From Actinostola sp. cb2023 (lineage: Eukaryota > Cnidaria > Anthozoa > Actiniaria > Actinostolidae), in NCBI GenBank assembly GCA_033675265.1, contig JAUJYZ010000896.1:69501-133500 (forward strand): 64,000 nt of DNA, given 5' to 3'. The notes beneath the pieces are model-generated. The model was given only the letters and a program-made list of their open reading frames with translations. It ran no database searches and had not been told where the DNA came from. Positions within the stretch are counted from its first letter, which is position 1, and every line of letters starts with the position of its first letter. Positions 11,961 through 22,091 of this stretch are shown here, in pieces. A program made the position numbers and the translations under genes.

Positions 11961-14136
11961 CACATAGTGACGCGCGCTCGTTTTCTATTTCTTCATTTAT
12001 GCACAGTGTGGGTAATAATTCTACAACAAACACGAGCAATATAACAAACGTATTATAACATACACCTGTATGTCCCACACTGGAAGTACGTACTATAGCC
12101 TGTAGCAAATGAACCGTTTAGACAAACAAAGGGCGAGAGACAAGGAAATGACCATACTTGGCCAATCATCCATTATTGAACGCTGTGCACGCTGGCAGCT
12201 TTACATTGCGTTATCGCGATAAATGAGCCTTTTGAACGGTTAGATGGAAGTGTGGATGTGGCGGGCCCGTCGGCTTTTGGTTACGGCAGTTCAGTTGATA
12301 CACGTAATATATCACTTATCGTTCTTGTTCGCGAATGGTCTTATTATTATTTTAATCCGTATTTTGAATCCAAGGTACGTCTAGTTTAAAATACGATTTT
12401 CAAGTCACTTTGTTTTATTTTGAGATCGACGTCAATATTTTGTGGTATTGACGTCTCAAAATTACCGCGCGTGATTGGTTCACAGGATATGATTGACAGC
12501 GAAAATACTTTTTTTTTTTGGTATCTGGCTCAGTTTCAACTACAATGCGAAAGTTATTCGATTTTTCAAGGAAAATTCAAGGTTATTCCACCGTAAACTG
12601 AAAAAGAGTTTCTACAATGCAGTATTATCAGTATTATGTTATGTGTAAAAAAAGGAAACAAGGGAAGCTAAGGTCGATTTAAGGTGAAAAACGAATCTTT
12701 CAAACCTCATTCACAGCCGCTAAAATTTCGTTTCACGGCGAAAGCTACGACACAAAATACATAAGACTAACTCTAGTTTCTTGATAAAATTTGATGCTGT
12801 GAATTACAATCAGGGACACGATGAAAACCTTGATCAGTTTAAGACAATAAAACGGTTATTATAATTATTTGGTCGTTTGTTTATTGCAGAATTTGAATGA
12901 AGTTGAATGAATTCACAGTGCATGAAAGTTGTTTTTTGCCGTGAAATCCGGGTAAATCTCAGTTGTCTTTTTTCAGTGCCGTCTTTTGAGCTATTTTCCA
13001 CCCTGTTGACTGAATCGATTCACTTTCAATCGGCAAACCGTATAGGAGGTTTTATGGAATCTTCTTCTGGCGTCAAAATGATCACGAGTGGCCGTCAAAC
13101 CGTCATTTTACTTACATTTTGCATTTTACCGGGCGAAGTCTAAATATCTGTCAAATATAAGTTACTTATAAACAAACAAACAAATGTCATCTAGTTGCTT
13201 GAAGAAAACCTAACAGACTTTGAAACAGTAGGCTCGAACATTTTGTAGATCTTGACGGCCACTACGTCACACGTAAAACCTCCCATATCAATCGCTTTTC
13301 TGCCAAAATAAGAGATGAAATGCTTGTCATGACATAAAAGAGGAAGCTTGTCAATAGTAATCTTTATAATCACTATCATGATCATGTTAACTTGTTTCAA
13401 CTGTAATTTAAACTTTATTTTCTAATCTTTTTGTACTGAAAACAGTTTTCAAAAACCTGCGCGACTCCGCCCAATACGGAATATATTTTCTCCCAACTAG
13501 CCGTGAATATTTTGTGGCATCTCCGTCTCAAAATCGCAATTAGTCTATAATTGATCAGTATTTCTTTATTCGTATGGTAAATTACTCCAAAATAAACAAA
13601 TCTGCAGCGTGAAACGACGAACAGAAGAAACTGTTGTTCAACTTCCTTCCCGTGATTCGTGAAACACATAATGAACTTTATTCATGTGTCGACACGTTTG
13701 ACGTCAAGCCTATTTTAATTTAGCATACTGACATGCTAATGAAGAAATAGAAAACGAGCGCGCGTGTTCTGTGCAGTTTTAGAGGACTCGGGGACTGATC
13801 AGAACATGGATCGTAAAAAGATCAATGATCAGAACACGAGAGAAGGGCTAAGAGAAGCACAACTTTTTTGTTCTCACCACATTTTGACGTCATCTGTGCA
13901 TCTATAAGAGTACAGACGCACGGGAAAATGTAATCTATTTGTTAAAAACAACAGAATTAAGTACTTGTACGTACAATCCCCGATACAACACGCAGCATCG
14001 AATTTTATAAAATTTCTAAAACCCAACATTCATTTTTAAAACTGATATTTAATAATTTCAGATCGAAAAAGTTCAAGAATATCGCAAATTTGTAAGTAAG
14101 ATCATGCGCACTGGACACCACAACTCGTCCCACATT
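11961..14136. other. No gene seen; repeat fragments and palindromes
   Basis: Holds a perfect palindrome at 12415-12468 and a region at 13740-13860 that resembles 11840-11930 (AGAAATAGAAAAC, GGGGACTGATCAGAACA). There is also GATCGTAAAAAGATCAATGATC, with short self-complementarity. Reading frames are short and not protein-like. I see no splice-bounded exon. Confidence 0.4.
12415..12468. repeat. Perfect short palindrome
   Basis: TTTTGAGA, then CGACGTCAATA, a loop of about 8 bases, then TATTGACGTC and TCTCAAAA. Both arms contain a CRE-like GACGTC core. Part of the arm recurs at 13500-13540 (ATATTTTGTGGCATC, CGTCTCAAAAT). Confidence 0.7.
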
Positions 14137-14290
14137 TGAAAAAGGTATTGCAGGTATCAGTGGGAACCCAGTGATGCGATACTAAAACTGAGACCTTTGC
14201 ATACAGGCCTGTGTTTCGGGTAGTCAGCTCCCATTGGTCTAATGACTCATTAATTATTAATGAGTTTTAGAAGACTATGATCATGAGCAA
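14137..14290. repeat. Dispersed repeat, copy 2 (of 1-360)
   Basis: Shortened copy of the repeat at the window start. It matches the TTTGAAAxAGGTATTG and CTGAGACCTTTGCATACAGG blocks. Confidence 0.6.
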
Positions 14291-14299
14291 GTACTCACT

Positions 14300-14860
14300 G
14301 TTACATGGACAATTTGTTCGATCTTTTACATTTTGTCGTTAGTAGTTTATTGAAAGCCTTATTGGTTCTGCGGCTTTTTACAAATGGTCTTGCCTCCCAC
14401 ACTGGCTCCTAAACTGTTGGTGTATTAGTTATTTTAATTTATTTGTTTTTAGTGGATTTATAATTACAATATTTTATTTATCAATCAGTTTTAAAATAAT
14501 TTTCGGGAGAAGTGATTTCTCGTCATTGGTATGTAATCCTCTGTGGGGGAATTTCACGACATCTATTCTTTTGTGCTTCACTGCATATACGTTGTCGTCT
14601 TAGTTCATCATGATCAACCTGAAGAAGCAAGTGATTTTGTTAGGATCCATTTTTATAATTATATGTATCCTTCCTCCATCTTCCTCCATCGATCCTGTAT
14701 CCATCTCCATTCATCCATAATGGTCCTATCCTAATATATGTCACTCCGTCCATCTATCTAGATCAATGGAGTCAATGGTATATCTTCAAATAAAGACATA
14801 GTAGAGTTTTAATCAGCTGTTAGAGTGGGGCTGGATAGAATATAGACAGGTGGACATCAC
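14300..14860 (+). repeat. Penelope-associated repeat, short copy
   Basis: Collinear with 37630-38190: TTACATGGACAATTTG, GCGGCTTTTTACAAATGG, CCTGAAGAAGCAAG, TTCCTCCATC, TTTTAATCAGCTGTTAGAG and GTGGACATCAC. It stops at 14860 where a palindromic MITE begins. No reverse transcriptase is present. Confidence 0.75.
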
Positions 14861-15047
14861 CTCTTTAGCTTGTATGCAAATTGCCCATTTCAGATCATGT
14901 GATGTAAACACTGATATTCTCTGGAGAATTGTTCCTTTATATTTCTGAAATTTATTCGTTTATATTGAAAGGACTAATTCTCCAGAGAATATCAATGTTT
15001 ACATCACATGATCTGAAATGGGCAATTTGCCGATACAAGCTAAAGAG
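14861..15047. mobile_element. Near-perfect 187 bp palindromic MITE
   Basis: The left arm runs CTCTTTAGCTTGTA, CAAATTGCCCATTTCAGATC, ATGTGATGTAAACA, TATTCTCTGGAGAAT. It is repeated in reverse complement on the right to TACAAGCTAAAGAG, with an AT-rich centre of about 40 bp. It lies exactly between a Penelope-associated repeat and the host repeat that carries the Polinton. Confidence 0.85.
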
Positions 15048-15671
15048 ATCTATTAACGTGCCAGAGAGAAAGGTTACTTAATAAACTTCATCAGTGGTCG
15101 TTGTTGGAAGTCGGACACTGCTAGGGATAGATCTTCGAAAAAAACTGAATCGTGTCAGTTTCTAAAAGTTTAGGTTTATATATAGTTTGTTGTATTCCCT
15201 TTTCTCTTTAGAACTTTGATTGTATAAAATAAAATACATTTATGCCGTGCCTTTAAAAACGTGTTTGGTTTTATTGTGGTTTGGAAAATGGAAAATGTTT
15301 TTCGCTCGAACGAATTGCAATGAGGGAGAACGAAACTATTTGGCGAGGCCTGAATATAGAGTCGTTTTCGTATGAGTGGGAATCCTACGATATCGTGACA
15401 CTCAAATGGCTTCCTTTCTGAACCAATCAAAAGCCTGCAGGTACATCTCACCCAATCAAACTCTTTCGTGTGGTAACTTCCCCACTCATACGAAAACGAC
15501 TCTAACCTCTTGTAATTGCTACTCATTTTTTTGGCATTTACAAAAGAAATTAAAGATGAAGTCAATTTTCAAAATCGGTATTCGGGGTATTACGTGCATC
15601 AACTGAACTGCCGTAAGCAACAGCTGATGGGCCCGCCACATCTACACTTCCATCTATACCCGTTCAAAAGG
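15048..15671 (+). repeat. Host dispersed repeat, left half of the Polinton target
   Basis: Second copy of the repeat at 4959-5660, cut by the Polinton at TTCAAAAGG. The other half resumes at 31836. A few substitutions and small indels separate the copies. Confidence 0.85.
15667..15671. repeat. Target-site duplication AAAGG, left
   Basis: AAAGG immediately precedes the element and is repeated at 31836-31840. The empty site at about 5576-5580 has a single AAAGG (within CAAAAGGCTC). Polintons usually make 6 bp duplications. Here 5 bp are visible, and a sixth A may have been lost from the A run. Confidence 0.8.
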
Positions 15672-15861
15672 AGTAGGGGGCAAAGGACAGTTCCAACGCA
15701 CCCCAATACGCGGGGATTCCTGGCGTATTACGGAAGTCCCTGGATTCCTGGCGTATTGCGGGTCCCCTCGAAGGGGCGCTGGGAATCTGTATTTGAGAAG
15801 ATAAATCCTATAGGTATATGGGGAAGCTTACGATGCAAGAGCTGTCTGATTGGCTGACGGC
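15672..15861 (+). repeat. Left terminal inverted repeat
   Basis: About 190 bp. Its reverse complement lies at 31659-31835 (177 bp) with scattered substitutions. The left copy is longer because GGATTCCTGGCGTATTxCGG occurs twice in it. The repeat includes the promoter and first codons of a gene at both ends (here the zinc-finger ORF at 15818, on the right polB at 31702). Confidence 0.92.
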
Positions 15862-16057
15862 GGGAGGCGAAAAAAAGAAAGGCTTTCCGTGCTCCATTTG
15901 TCAAAGGGTTTTTAAATCAAAGGGAGGGTTAAGCCTGCATATTAGCAAGAGACAAACGCCGTGCGACCGGGAATACAAATGTTTTCATTGTGATTTCAAA
16001 ACATTCGACTGCAATAAAATATTTTGGCATTCAAGGAACGAGGCCTGCGTCGTGTGA
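15818..16057 (+). CDS. Small zinc-finger protein sharing the polB N-terminus
   Basis: 79 aa. The first 15 residues (MGKLTMQELSDWLTA) are encoded by the terminal inverted repeat and match the start of the polB ORF at the other end. The remainder diverges into two Cys-rich modules: C-x2-C with a downstream H and C (CSICQRVF, LHISKRQTPC), and CFHCDF followed by WHSRNEAC. These look like degenerate C2HC fingers. The start is supported by GGTAT directly before the ATG. A nucleic-acid-binding role is likely but unproven. It is convergent with the next gene, leaving 4 bp between the stops. Confidence 0.7.
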   Translation: MGKLTMQELSDWLTAGGEKKKGFPCSICQRVFKSKGGLSLHISKRQTPCDREYKCFHCDFKTFDCNKIFWHSRNEACVV

Positions 16058-16061
16058 AATT

Positions 16062-17472
16062 CTATCGGAACAGCATCCACGCAACTCCGGCGGCCACGAT
16101 TGTTGTCGTTGCTAGATTGTTTTCATGGGCTGGTGCCGGCGTTGAGGTGTATTTTTTTTTGGGTGGCGGCGGCGGCGGTGAATAGTTTAGTGTTGTTGGA
16201 GTTGTTGGAGGTTGATGGACCACTTTTGAAACCCATTGAGTCTGAGAGCCGGTTGATTTTGTTTCAGCATTAATGTCATTCACACCGAACTTCATATTCG
16301 CAGTTGCTTTTAATAATTTATTGTTATATCCAACGATTGAATTTGTGTTTATTACAAGATTTGATGGTAACAACCAGCAACCGGGTGAAATGGCTAAATC
16401 AAGCCTCACTTTTGCCTCTTGAATCGCTAGTTGATATCTTTGGATGCCTTTAGAAATATCTCTCTCGATAATAGAACTTTCAAATAATTGTAAAAACACT
16501 TGTTGAGTTTCTATAGCAGCTCCCGAAGCACCTAAAATACTACTTCGAGTATTAACCTGGCAGCCAAGTATTGTATATACATATGTTTCAATACTTTTAT
16601 TTAATCTAGCAACTCCAGCTTTTGTTAACCCCTTTGATTTTTCTGGAACAAACCAATTATATTGGCTCCTATTCTGATGTGTTGATGTATAGTATGCTGT
16701 AAGGGAGTCTTTATAAGGGCTTGTATAATGGAAGCTGAACTTATCGGCATCGGTTGATTCGCCTTTAAAACGGAAATCGGGATTGGAGGGATTAACACCA
16801 AATTCATTACAAAGCCTATTCAAAGCATTATGGTTGTATCGGGTGCCATTCCAAACAAAGGTGTTTTCCCATGGTAGTGGTACTTCTAGTTGACTTAGAA
16901 TCGATCGAATTGTGTAAAGAACATGGAATCTTAAAATACATCCAATTTGGGTATCAGGCTTGATCATATCATAGGAAACCCCACAGCCAGACGTTGCACA
17001 CCATACAGCAAAGTTAAGTTGTTGACTCCAAAATCTCATATTAGGCTCTTCAAGCCAGTCGCTATACTCAGATATATTAGAAATTGATGGTGGGGTTAGT
17101 TGAAAAAATATTATTGGGGCGGCTATCAAAGCTTTTACCAGATGTAATAAATATTTTCAATGTTGATAATAAGATTTCGATATTAGATGCGGCATCATCC
17201 AATCCTACTCCAGGGATTGGATATTTTTTATTTGTTAACATGTACTCTTTTGGGAAATTGGGGTGAACTGCATCATGAATTCGTTTGCCCAAGGCCTTCG
17301 TCAAGGCGTGTTCCACAAGACCGTCATAGTGATGGACAGGGCCGCCAATCTCTTTTTTGAAAACATCGTAGGCCACTCCGCCCCAATCGAAATTAATACC
17401 GCCTCTGTAGGCGTGAAACCCTATAGAGTGGGGGTAATATTTTTTTAAGTCAATATCTTCTTGCGTTACCAT
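16062..17472 (-). CDS. Conserved Polinton protein of unknown function, one frame break
   Basis: Two overlapping frames make up this locus. The first part starts at 17472 (MVTQEDIDLKKYY), preceded by TATAT, and stops at 17077. The second runs to 16062 and begins without an ATG at its natural junction. The switch maps to about 17145-17160, near a short A run, where the two frames read as one continuous protein. The long C-terminal part has SIVGYNNKLLKATANMKFG-like features typical of a conserved Polinton family. It ends with a proline-rich stretch (PPPPPPKKK) and a hydrophobic tail (IVAAGVAWMLF) that may insert in a membrane. A virion role is inferred from its position among the structural genes. 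Either a mutation, an assembly indel or programmed frameshifting explains the break. Confidence 0.6.
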
Positions 17473-17535
17473 ATATAATATTATCATATCTCAGTTTGTA
17501 AATGTATCCGTAGGGCGTTCTGTCAAAGGATAAAG

Positions 17536-18126
17536 TTATTTCTTTGGACTTATGAGCTGCTCGACAATCTCTCTTTTCAGTTCTTCTCTCAGCTTCTGAA
17601 TGTCGGGAGCCTCGGTTTTTAAAATCTCATTATTACGCTTTCTGATGTTGCTTTTCAAGGTTTCGTATTTTTGAAGCTCGGCCATAATGTAGCCAAATTC
17701 TTTCTCGTCAATGCTGTTGTCGCTCAAGGCCTTTGATACAAGATCGTTTATGCTGTTCTCTTTTGATTTTGCAAGCTGAACCGTATTTTCATGTTTTGTT
17801 ACTTTTTTAGTAAGCTTTCTAGTGAAAACGGTGCAAATAGCAGATATTAAGCCCAATAGGCCGCCCACCGTGGACAAAGGAACGCCTACTAGGATGCCGG
17901 GCCCTGTTAAACTTGTGGCCACGCCAGAGCCGGTTAAAATTACAGACAACGTTCCTGCTGTTACTGCTGTTTTATGAAGTATTCCTCGCATCTTAGCATA
18001 TTTTTTCCTAACGTTTTCATAATGTTTTACTTCTGATCTTAGTTGGGTCAAAGCCATGTTTACTTTTTGCAATCGGAAGTTCTCCCCAGTGGTGGGCACT
18101 TCTGGATAAATCGCGTCGTAGTCCAT
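17536..18126 (-). CDS. Conserved Polinton coiled-coil/hydrophobic protein
   Basis: 196 aa. The N-terminal coiled-coil-like region (about 20-55) is followed by a glycine-rich hydrophobic block (about 56-98, with LSVILTGSGVATSLTG and LSTVGGLLGLISAI). A charged helix-rich C-terminus contains KLTKKVTKHE and LVSKALSD. This architecture is common among uncharacterised animal Polinton proteins. The hydrophobic block suggests membrane activity, perhaps as a minor virion component. The start is fixed by TATAT next to the ATG, and the upstream gene stops exactly 5 bp before it. Confidence 0.7.
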   Translation of the reverse strand: MDYDAIYPEVPTTGENFRLQKVNMALTQLRSEVKHYENVRKKYAKMRGILHKTAVTAGTLSVILTGSGVATSLTGPGILVGVPLSTVGGLLGLISAICTVFTRKLTKKVTKHENTVQLAKSKENSINDLVSKALSDNSIDEKEFGYIMAELQKYETLKSNIRKRNNEILKTEAPDIQKLREELKREIVEQLISPKK

Positions 18127-18131
18127 ATATA

Positions 18132-18767
18132 TTATACGATTTCAATTACCATTCTCATTGGATATATTCCTAAATTAATGCTCTTGTTCGTATAATCTGT
18201 TACCCAAAACCTAATACTATTAATATAACCATCATTTTTAATAGGTGTGTACAATGGATTATTAGGGATATAAGTTATCTTTTCTCCAGTCTTGCTTAAT
18301 TCAACACATGCCAATATTTGCGAATATTTATTATTTAATAAAACCTGTGTAGAATCAATAAGATCGCAATTAATGCAGACACCTTGAGTAGGTTCATCAC
18401 TAATATTGATGTTATATTTGGTGTTTGCTTCAAGTTTTGTTGCAATGTTTAATAATTTTGATAAACTAATGCTTAAATTAACATTCACTGTTGGGGTAAT
18501 ATAATAATTATTATATTCAATTGTGATTGTAACTTTTCTATCGCCAAGTGAAACCGCTTTATCAACAGCATTTTTAAAACTAAAATTAGTGTAGTTTCCT
18601 TTCGGAATCCGCATAAAAACACCCCCATCTGAAATAGCTCCTTCGCTTGGGAGATTATACAAACTATTATAAAAACTACAACTTACAAGTGATATCTTTG
18701 TGCCCTTAATAGGAGTTTTAAACCAAATAGTGTTATAAGCTTTTGGTTGTTCAACATACAGAATCAT
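18132..18767 (-). CDS. Probable minor capsid/penton-like structural protein
   Basis: 211 aa, rich in beta-strand-like segments with few charged helices. It contains MRIPKGNYTNFSF, a CDLIDST segment and a C-terminal run (WVTDYTNKSINLGIY). These recur in jelly-roll-type structural proteins of Polintons and adintoviruses. I infer a penton or vertex/spike role, not established from sequence alone. The stop of the next upstream gene, 5 bp TATAT, and this ATG are contiguous. No frame break. Confidence 0.5.
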   Translation of the reverse strand: MILYVEQPKAYNTIWFKTPIKGTKISLVSCSFYNSLYNLPSEGAISDGGVFMRIPKGNYTNFSFKNAVDKAVSLGDRKVTITIEYNNYYITPTVNVNLSISLSKLLNIATKLEANTKYNINISDEPTQGVCINCDLIDSTQVLLNNKYSQILACVELSKTGEKITYIPNNPLYTPIKNDGYINSIRFWVTDYTNKSINLGIYPMRMVIEIV

Positions 18768-18772
18768 ATATA

Positions 18773-20163
18773 TTATTTCTTTTTATACTGCTCGACTGCA
18801 TAGAGAACCGCCGCTACTATCAACAGCCATGTGTGCTTGGCTAGAAAGCCAACCACCTGCCCGGCCGTCTTAAATATAAAAGAGGCGATGGCGCCCACCA
18901 TACCAGGCAACAGGTGGGCTAATTTTTCGCCTATTGCTTTCAGCCCCTTTCCAAGACCTTTTGCAACCGAAGACAATCCAGATTTTAAACTATTAATAAT
19001 GGCTCCAATGACAATACCCACCGCAGAAACAACAGCAAAAGCAGTGAAGCCATATTTTTTAAAGATAAGTTTTATCCTTTCTTTCAATGGTAATTTTTCT
19101 TCTATAATTTCCATTTCATCTTCAAGTTTTTGTCTATTATCCTCTAGCTCTTGTACTTGCGACTCTAAAATATTTTTTGTATTAGTGAGAGCTTCAGTAT
19201 CATCAATTAATTTAGTGTTCTCTGCAATTAATTCATATCTTTTAACCCTTATAGTTTCCGCTTGTTTTACCATTTCATCTGTCTGTCTTTGAGAATTATG
19301 ATACATCTCATATTCTGACTCTAAGTCATCAATCTTTTCCTCATTTGAGCTAATACTTCTATTGTTGTCGTCTATCCTATCGCTTATGACAACTACTTCG
19401 GGATTTAATGATGCTATTCCTTCCTCTAAAACAGCTTTAGAAGTAGCTAATCGTTTTAACTTGGATTCGCTAGACTCGCCTAAAGCATTTTTAATTCTAT
19501 TTGTTATTTTTCCAAAAGATTTTTCACTGAATTCGTCCCCCATTTTAGTGCTAATCGGATACCACTTGTTCTTGTCACCGTCATAGACCTCAATTGCATC
19601 TCTTTCATTGATTCTGACATCAAACCCGTTTTCTCTACTAATCGTATTATCCGTGTAAAAAATATCAAGATCTTTTTTAGCCTTATTATATTCTTCAATA
19701 TTTTCAGCCGATCGGCCTAAATTGTTTAATATTGTTTGTGGCAGCTTTGGTGATGTTAATAAGTGTGGTTTCGACCCTGTATTTTTTAGTCTAACAGTAA
19801 TCCTATCATATTCATCAATGTCAAAGGTAAAAAGGTAGATTTTGATGGGTCCCATTCAGGATATAACTCTTGGATTCTTTCTTCAGCAATAGTCTTCCGC
19901 TGTTCCATTTCTTCTAACCTCTTCCGCGAAAGATCGTCCATTTCAATCTCTTCGCCCGGGGGTGCATTGTCGAAACCTAGAGTGTGTCTTGCACGTGAGT
20001 ATTCAGGTCCTCTAAGTCTAGATACAGCCCGCCCAAAGCCTTCATACCCATCTCTATTAATAAGGCGTCGGGTCTCATCATTAACCCCCTCGTCATCATC
20101 GTCGTCATTTATATCAGTTCTGCCTTCCTCTGTAGTGGGGTCAAAATCAACGACATCCTCCAT
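18773..20163 (-). CDS. Conserved Polinton coiled-coil membrane protein, one frame break
   Basis: The N-terminal frame starts at 20163 (MEDVVDFDPTTEEG), after a TTAT that touches the ATG, and stops at 19786. The second frame continues to 18773. Its own first ATG at 19855 lacks the TATAT signature, so I treat both as one gene with a break at about 19830-19845, in or beside a T run. The product has an acidic N-terminus (DDDDDE), a long coiled coil (about 19050-19350), and a C-terminal hydrophobic region with AFAVVSAVGIVIGAII and TWLLIVAAVLYAVEQY. This C-terminal type is widespread in animal Polintons and may act on membranes during entry or assembly. That function is inferred. Confidence 0.6.
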
Positions 20164-20168
20164 ATAAT

Positions 20169-20582
20169 CTACAAATATCTCGCCGCTAAAAAACCAGCTC
20201 CCATCATCCCAGCACCCACGTAAATAATTTCGTTGTGTTTCTGATTTTTGCTAGGTTTATAATAATCAGAAAATTGGGGTTGTTTGCCAAAATCAGGATG
20301 TGTCTTACTGTACAAAGTAAATGCATCATCCGTATCGTGCAAGTTGCCCTCCGCCAACTTCTTATTTTCATAACGCTCTGTGAGCCAGTCTTGGTATTGC
20401 TGGCGCTTTTTTTCAAAGTCGCCCATATCATGCTGGTATTTTTCAAGGGCCTTATCGTGTCGAATTTTCTCTTCGTCAGTATGTTTCTTAGAACTTAGGG
20501 TTTTCGCTAAATACATGCTGCCTGTAAAAGCTGTTGCATTCAGAACAGCCCCGGCGACCATCATCACGATGGCGGCGGCCAT
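20169..20582 (-). CDS. Small two-TM protein with coiled coil
   Basis: 137 aa. A hydrophobic N-terminus (about 2-27, AAAIVMMVAGAVLNATAF) is followed by a highly charged helical middle (KIRHDKALEKYQHDM, FEKKRQQYQDW) and a short hydrophobic C-terminus (YVGAGMMGAGFLAARYL). I do not recognise a named family. Its place in the structural-gene run suggests a virion membrane or minor capsid component. The ATG follows TATAC, 5 bp after the neighbour's stop. Confidence 0.65.
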   Translation of the reverse strand: MAAAIVMMVAGAVLNATAFTGSMYLAKTLSSKKHTDEEKIRHDKALEKYQHDMGDFEKKRQQYQDWLTERYENKKLAEGNLHDTDDAFTLYSKTHPDFGKQPQFSDYYKPSKNQKHNEIIYVGAGMMGAGFLAARYL

Positions 20583-20587
20583 GTATA

Positions 20588-20812
20588 TTAGAGAGATTTT
20601 GGCAGGATTTTTTGATCTTCAAGATAGTGTTTCAAATACATAGAGCCGGCCAGAACCGCCACCCATTTGCCATAATTTGTTAGACTGCTACTGGGGTCAT
20701 TAATAAACGATTCTTTCATAACTTTCTTTCCGATGTAGCCAATACCGGCCGCGATGCCGATAACTACAGAAGAGTCTGTAATAGTTTTCATTAATTTGTT
20801 TTCTGCGGACAT
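20588..20812 (-). CDS. Small membrane protein
   Basis: 74 aa with two hydrophobic segments (VVIGIAAGIGYIG, and WVAVLAGSMYLKHYL). Function unknown. The 15 bp gap to the upstream stop is entirely TA-rich (TATATATAGATATAT on the plus strand) and ends against the ATG, matching the element's promoter signature. Confidence 0.6.
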   Translation of the reverse strand: MSAENKLMKTITDSSVVIGIAAGIGYIGKKVMKESFINDPSSSLTNYGKWVAVLAGSMYLKHYLEDQKILPKSL

Positions 20813-20827
20813 TATATATAGATATAT

Positions 20828-21145
20828 TTATTCCATGCCTCTTCTAGCGACTGTAGGAGCTACAGCAGGTATGGGCGTTGCAGCCACTATAGGCGCTTCT
20901 TTCTTCCATCGGAAATATAAATCTAAAGCGGTTAGACCTATTCCAACTATCGTCAATGTCGTTGTTAGTGACGGTGTCCAGTTGTTGGTAGTTGGGCCAT
21001 CTTCGGCATTCTTTTCTAGAGCCTTCTTAGCATTCTTATGATATTCGGCCAGTTTTTTTCCAGCTGCAACCTTCTTAGGGTCCTTTTGCTTAACAATGGG
21101 GGCCTCTGGTTCTTTGGTAATTTGATCCTCTGCGGCTTCAGACAT
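20828..21145 (-). CDS. Small single-TM basic protein, conserved in Polintons
   Basis: 105 aa. I chose MSEAAEDQ at 21145 over an upstream ATG at 21187 because CTATATAT touches it. It has a lysine-rich N-terminal half (DPKKVAAGKKLAEYHKNAKK) and one hydrophobic segment (TTTLTIVGIGLTALDLYF). The combination occurs in uncharacterised proteins of other animal Polintons. A role in DNA condensation or the virion is possible. It is the first gene of the minus-strand structural run. Confidence 0.6.
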   Translation of the reverse strand: MSEAAEDQITKEPEAPIVKQKDPKKVAAGKKLAEYHKNAKKALEKNAEDGPTTNNWTPSLTTTLTIVGIGLTALDLYFRWKKEAPIVAATPIPAVAPTVARRGME

Positions 21146-21255
21146 ATATATAGAATAATATTCCAACAGATGCTCAACAGCTTCCAACAGAGTTCCAACA
21201 GATGCTCAACAGATCCAACAGAGGCTCAACAGATGCTCAAGGAAAGGTTAAATCT

Positions 21256-21665
21256 CGTGGGCCGCCCTCCAGGAAATCACAGAACGCTAGATTTTTGTTA
21301 AGTCTGACCTGGGCGGATTATAAATCACAGAATGCTTATATTTTATTAGGTCTGTGTTAAACCTTTACGAAAGCTGGGCGGATTATAAATCACAGAACGC
21401 TAGATTTTTGTTAAGTCTTTGTTAAACCTTTACGAAAGCTGGGCGGATTATAAATCACAGAATGCTTATATTTTATTAGGTCTTTGTTAAACCGTGTGGG
21501 AAATCACAGAACGCTAGATTTTTGTTAAGTCTGACCTGGGCGGATTAGAATGCTTATATTTTATTAGGTCTTTGTTAAACCGTGTGGGAAATCACAGAAC
21601 GCTTTATATTTTTGTTAAACCGTGTGGGAAATCACAGAATGCTAGATTTATATTAGGTCTTTGTT
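21256..21665 (+). repeat. Left repeat array flanking a zinc-finger gene
   Basis: About seven or eight imperfect units of 50-70 bp containing GGGCGGATTATAAATCACAG, AACGCTAGATTTTTGTTAA or AATGCTTATATTTTATTAGG, and TTTACGAAAGCT. The same sequence is found in opposite orientation at 22070-22325. Unit variants alternate between AATGCTTATA and AACGCTAGAT. It ends immediately before the ATG of the zinc-finger gene at 21678. Confidence 0.9.
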
Positions 21666-21677
21666 ATCCTATGGTAT

Positions 21678-22091
21678 ATGGAGTGTGTGACGTGCCATAA
21701 ATCATTCAGCAGCAAACAGCGGTTGGGAACCCACGTGAGAAATAAGGTGTGTGAAAAGAAGAAAGTCTCCAACATATGTGTGAAGTGCAATAAAACCTTC
21801 AGCACTGCGCAGATGCACCGGTATCACACGCGAAATAAGGTGTGCGAAAAGAAAGAGCCCAAGTGTTTGAATTGTTGCAAAGTCTTCTGCTCTACGCAAA
21901 GATTACGAACCCATACATGCAAATACAGAGATCCGACCTGTAAGGATTGTGAGGTAACCTTCTTTTCTATGACGCTATTGCAACTCCACGATTGTCCAGA
22001 ACGATATGGCCCGTGTTTTAATTGTGGGGATCTTAAAGAGCGGTGTGCCTGTCACGAGCTTTCTTGGAGGTCAGACTTAACAAAAATATAA
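21678..22091 (+). CDS. Multi-zinc-finger protein inside inverted repeat arrays
   Basis: 137 aa with four or five C2HC-type modules. The first two have C-x2-C, then F, L, H and a distal C (CVTCHKSF ... HVRNKVC; CVKCNKTF ... HTRNKVC). Later ones are CLNCCKVF and CKDCEVTF, and a C-terminal knuckle is CFNCGD. A DNA- or RNA-binding role is likely. The last about six codons (SDLTKI) are encoded by the right repeat array. GGTAT abuts the ATG. Transcribed opposite to both neighbours and enclosed by inverted repeats, it could be a captured or invertible cassette. Confidence 0.75.
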   Translation: MECVTCHKSFSSKQRLGTHVRNKVCEKKKVSNICVKCNKTFSTAQMHRYHTRNKVCEKKEPKCLNCCKVFCSTQRLRTHTCKYRDPTCKDCEVTFFSMTLLQLHDCPERYGPCFNCGDLKERCACHELSWRSDLTKI

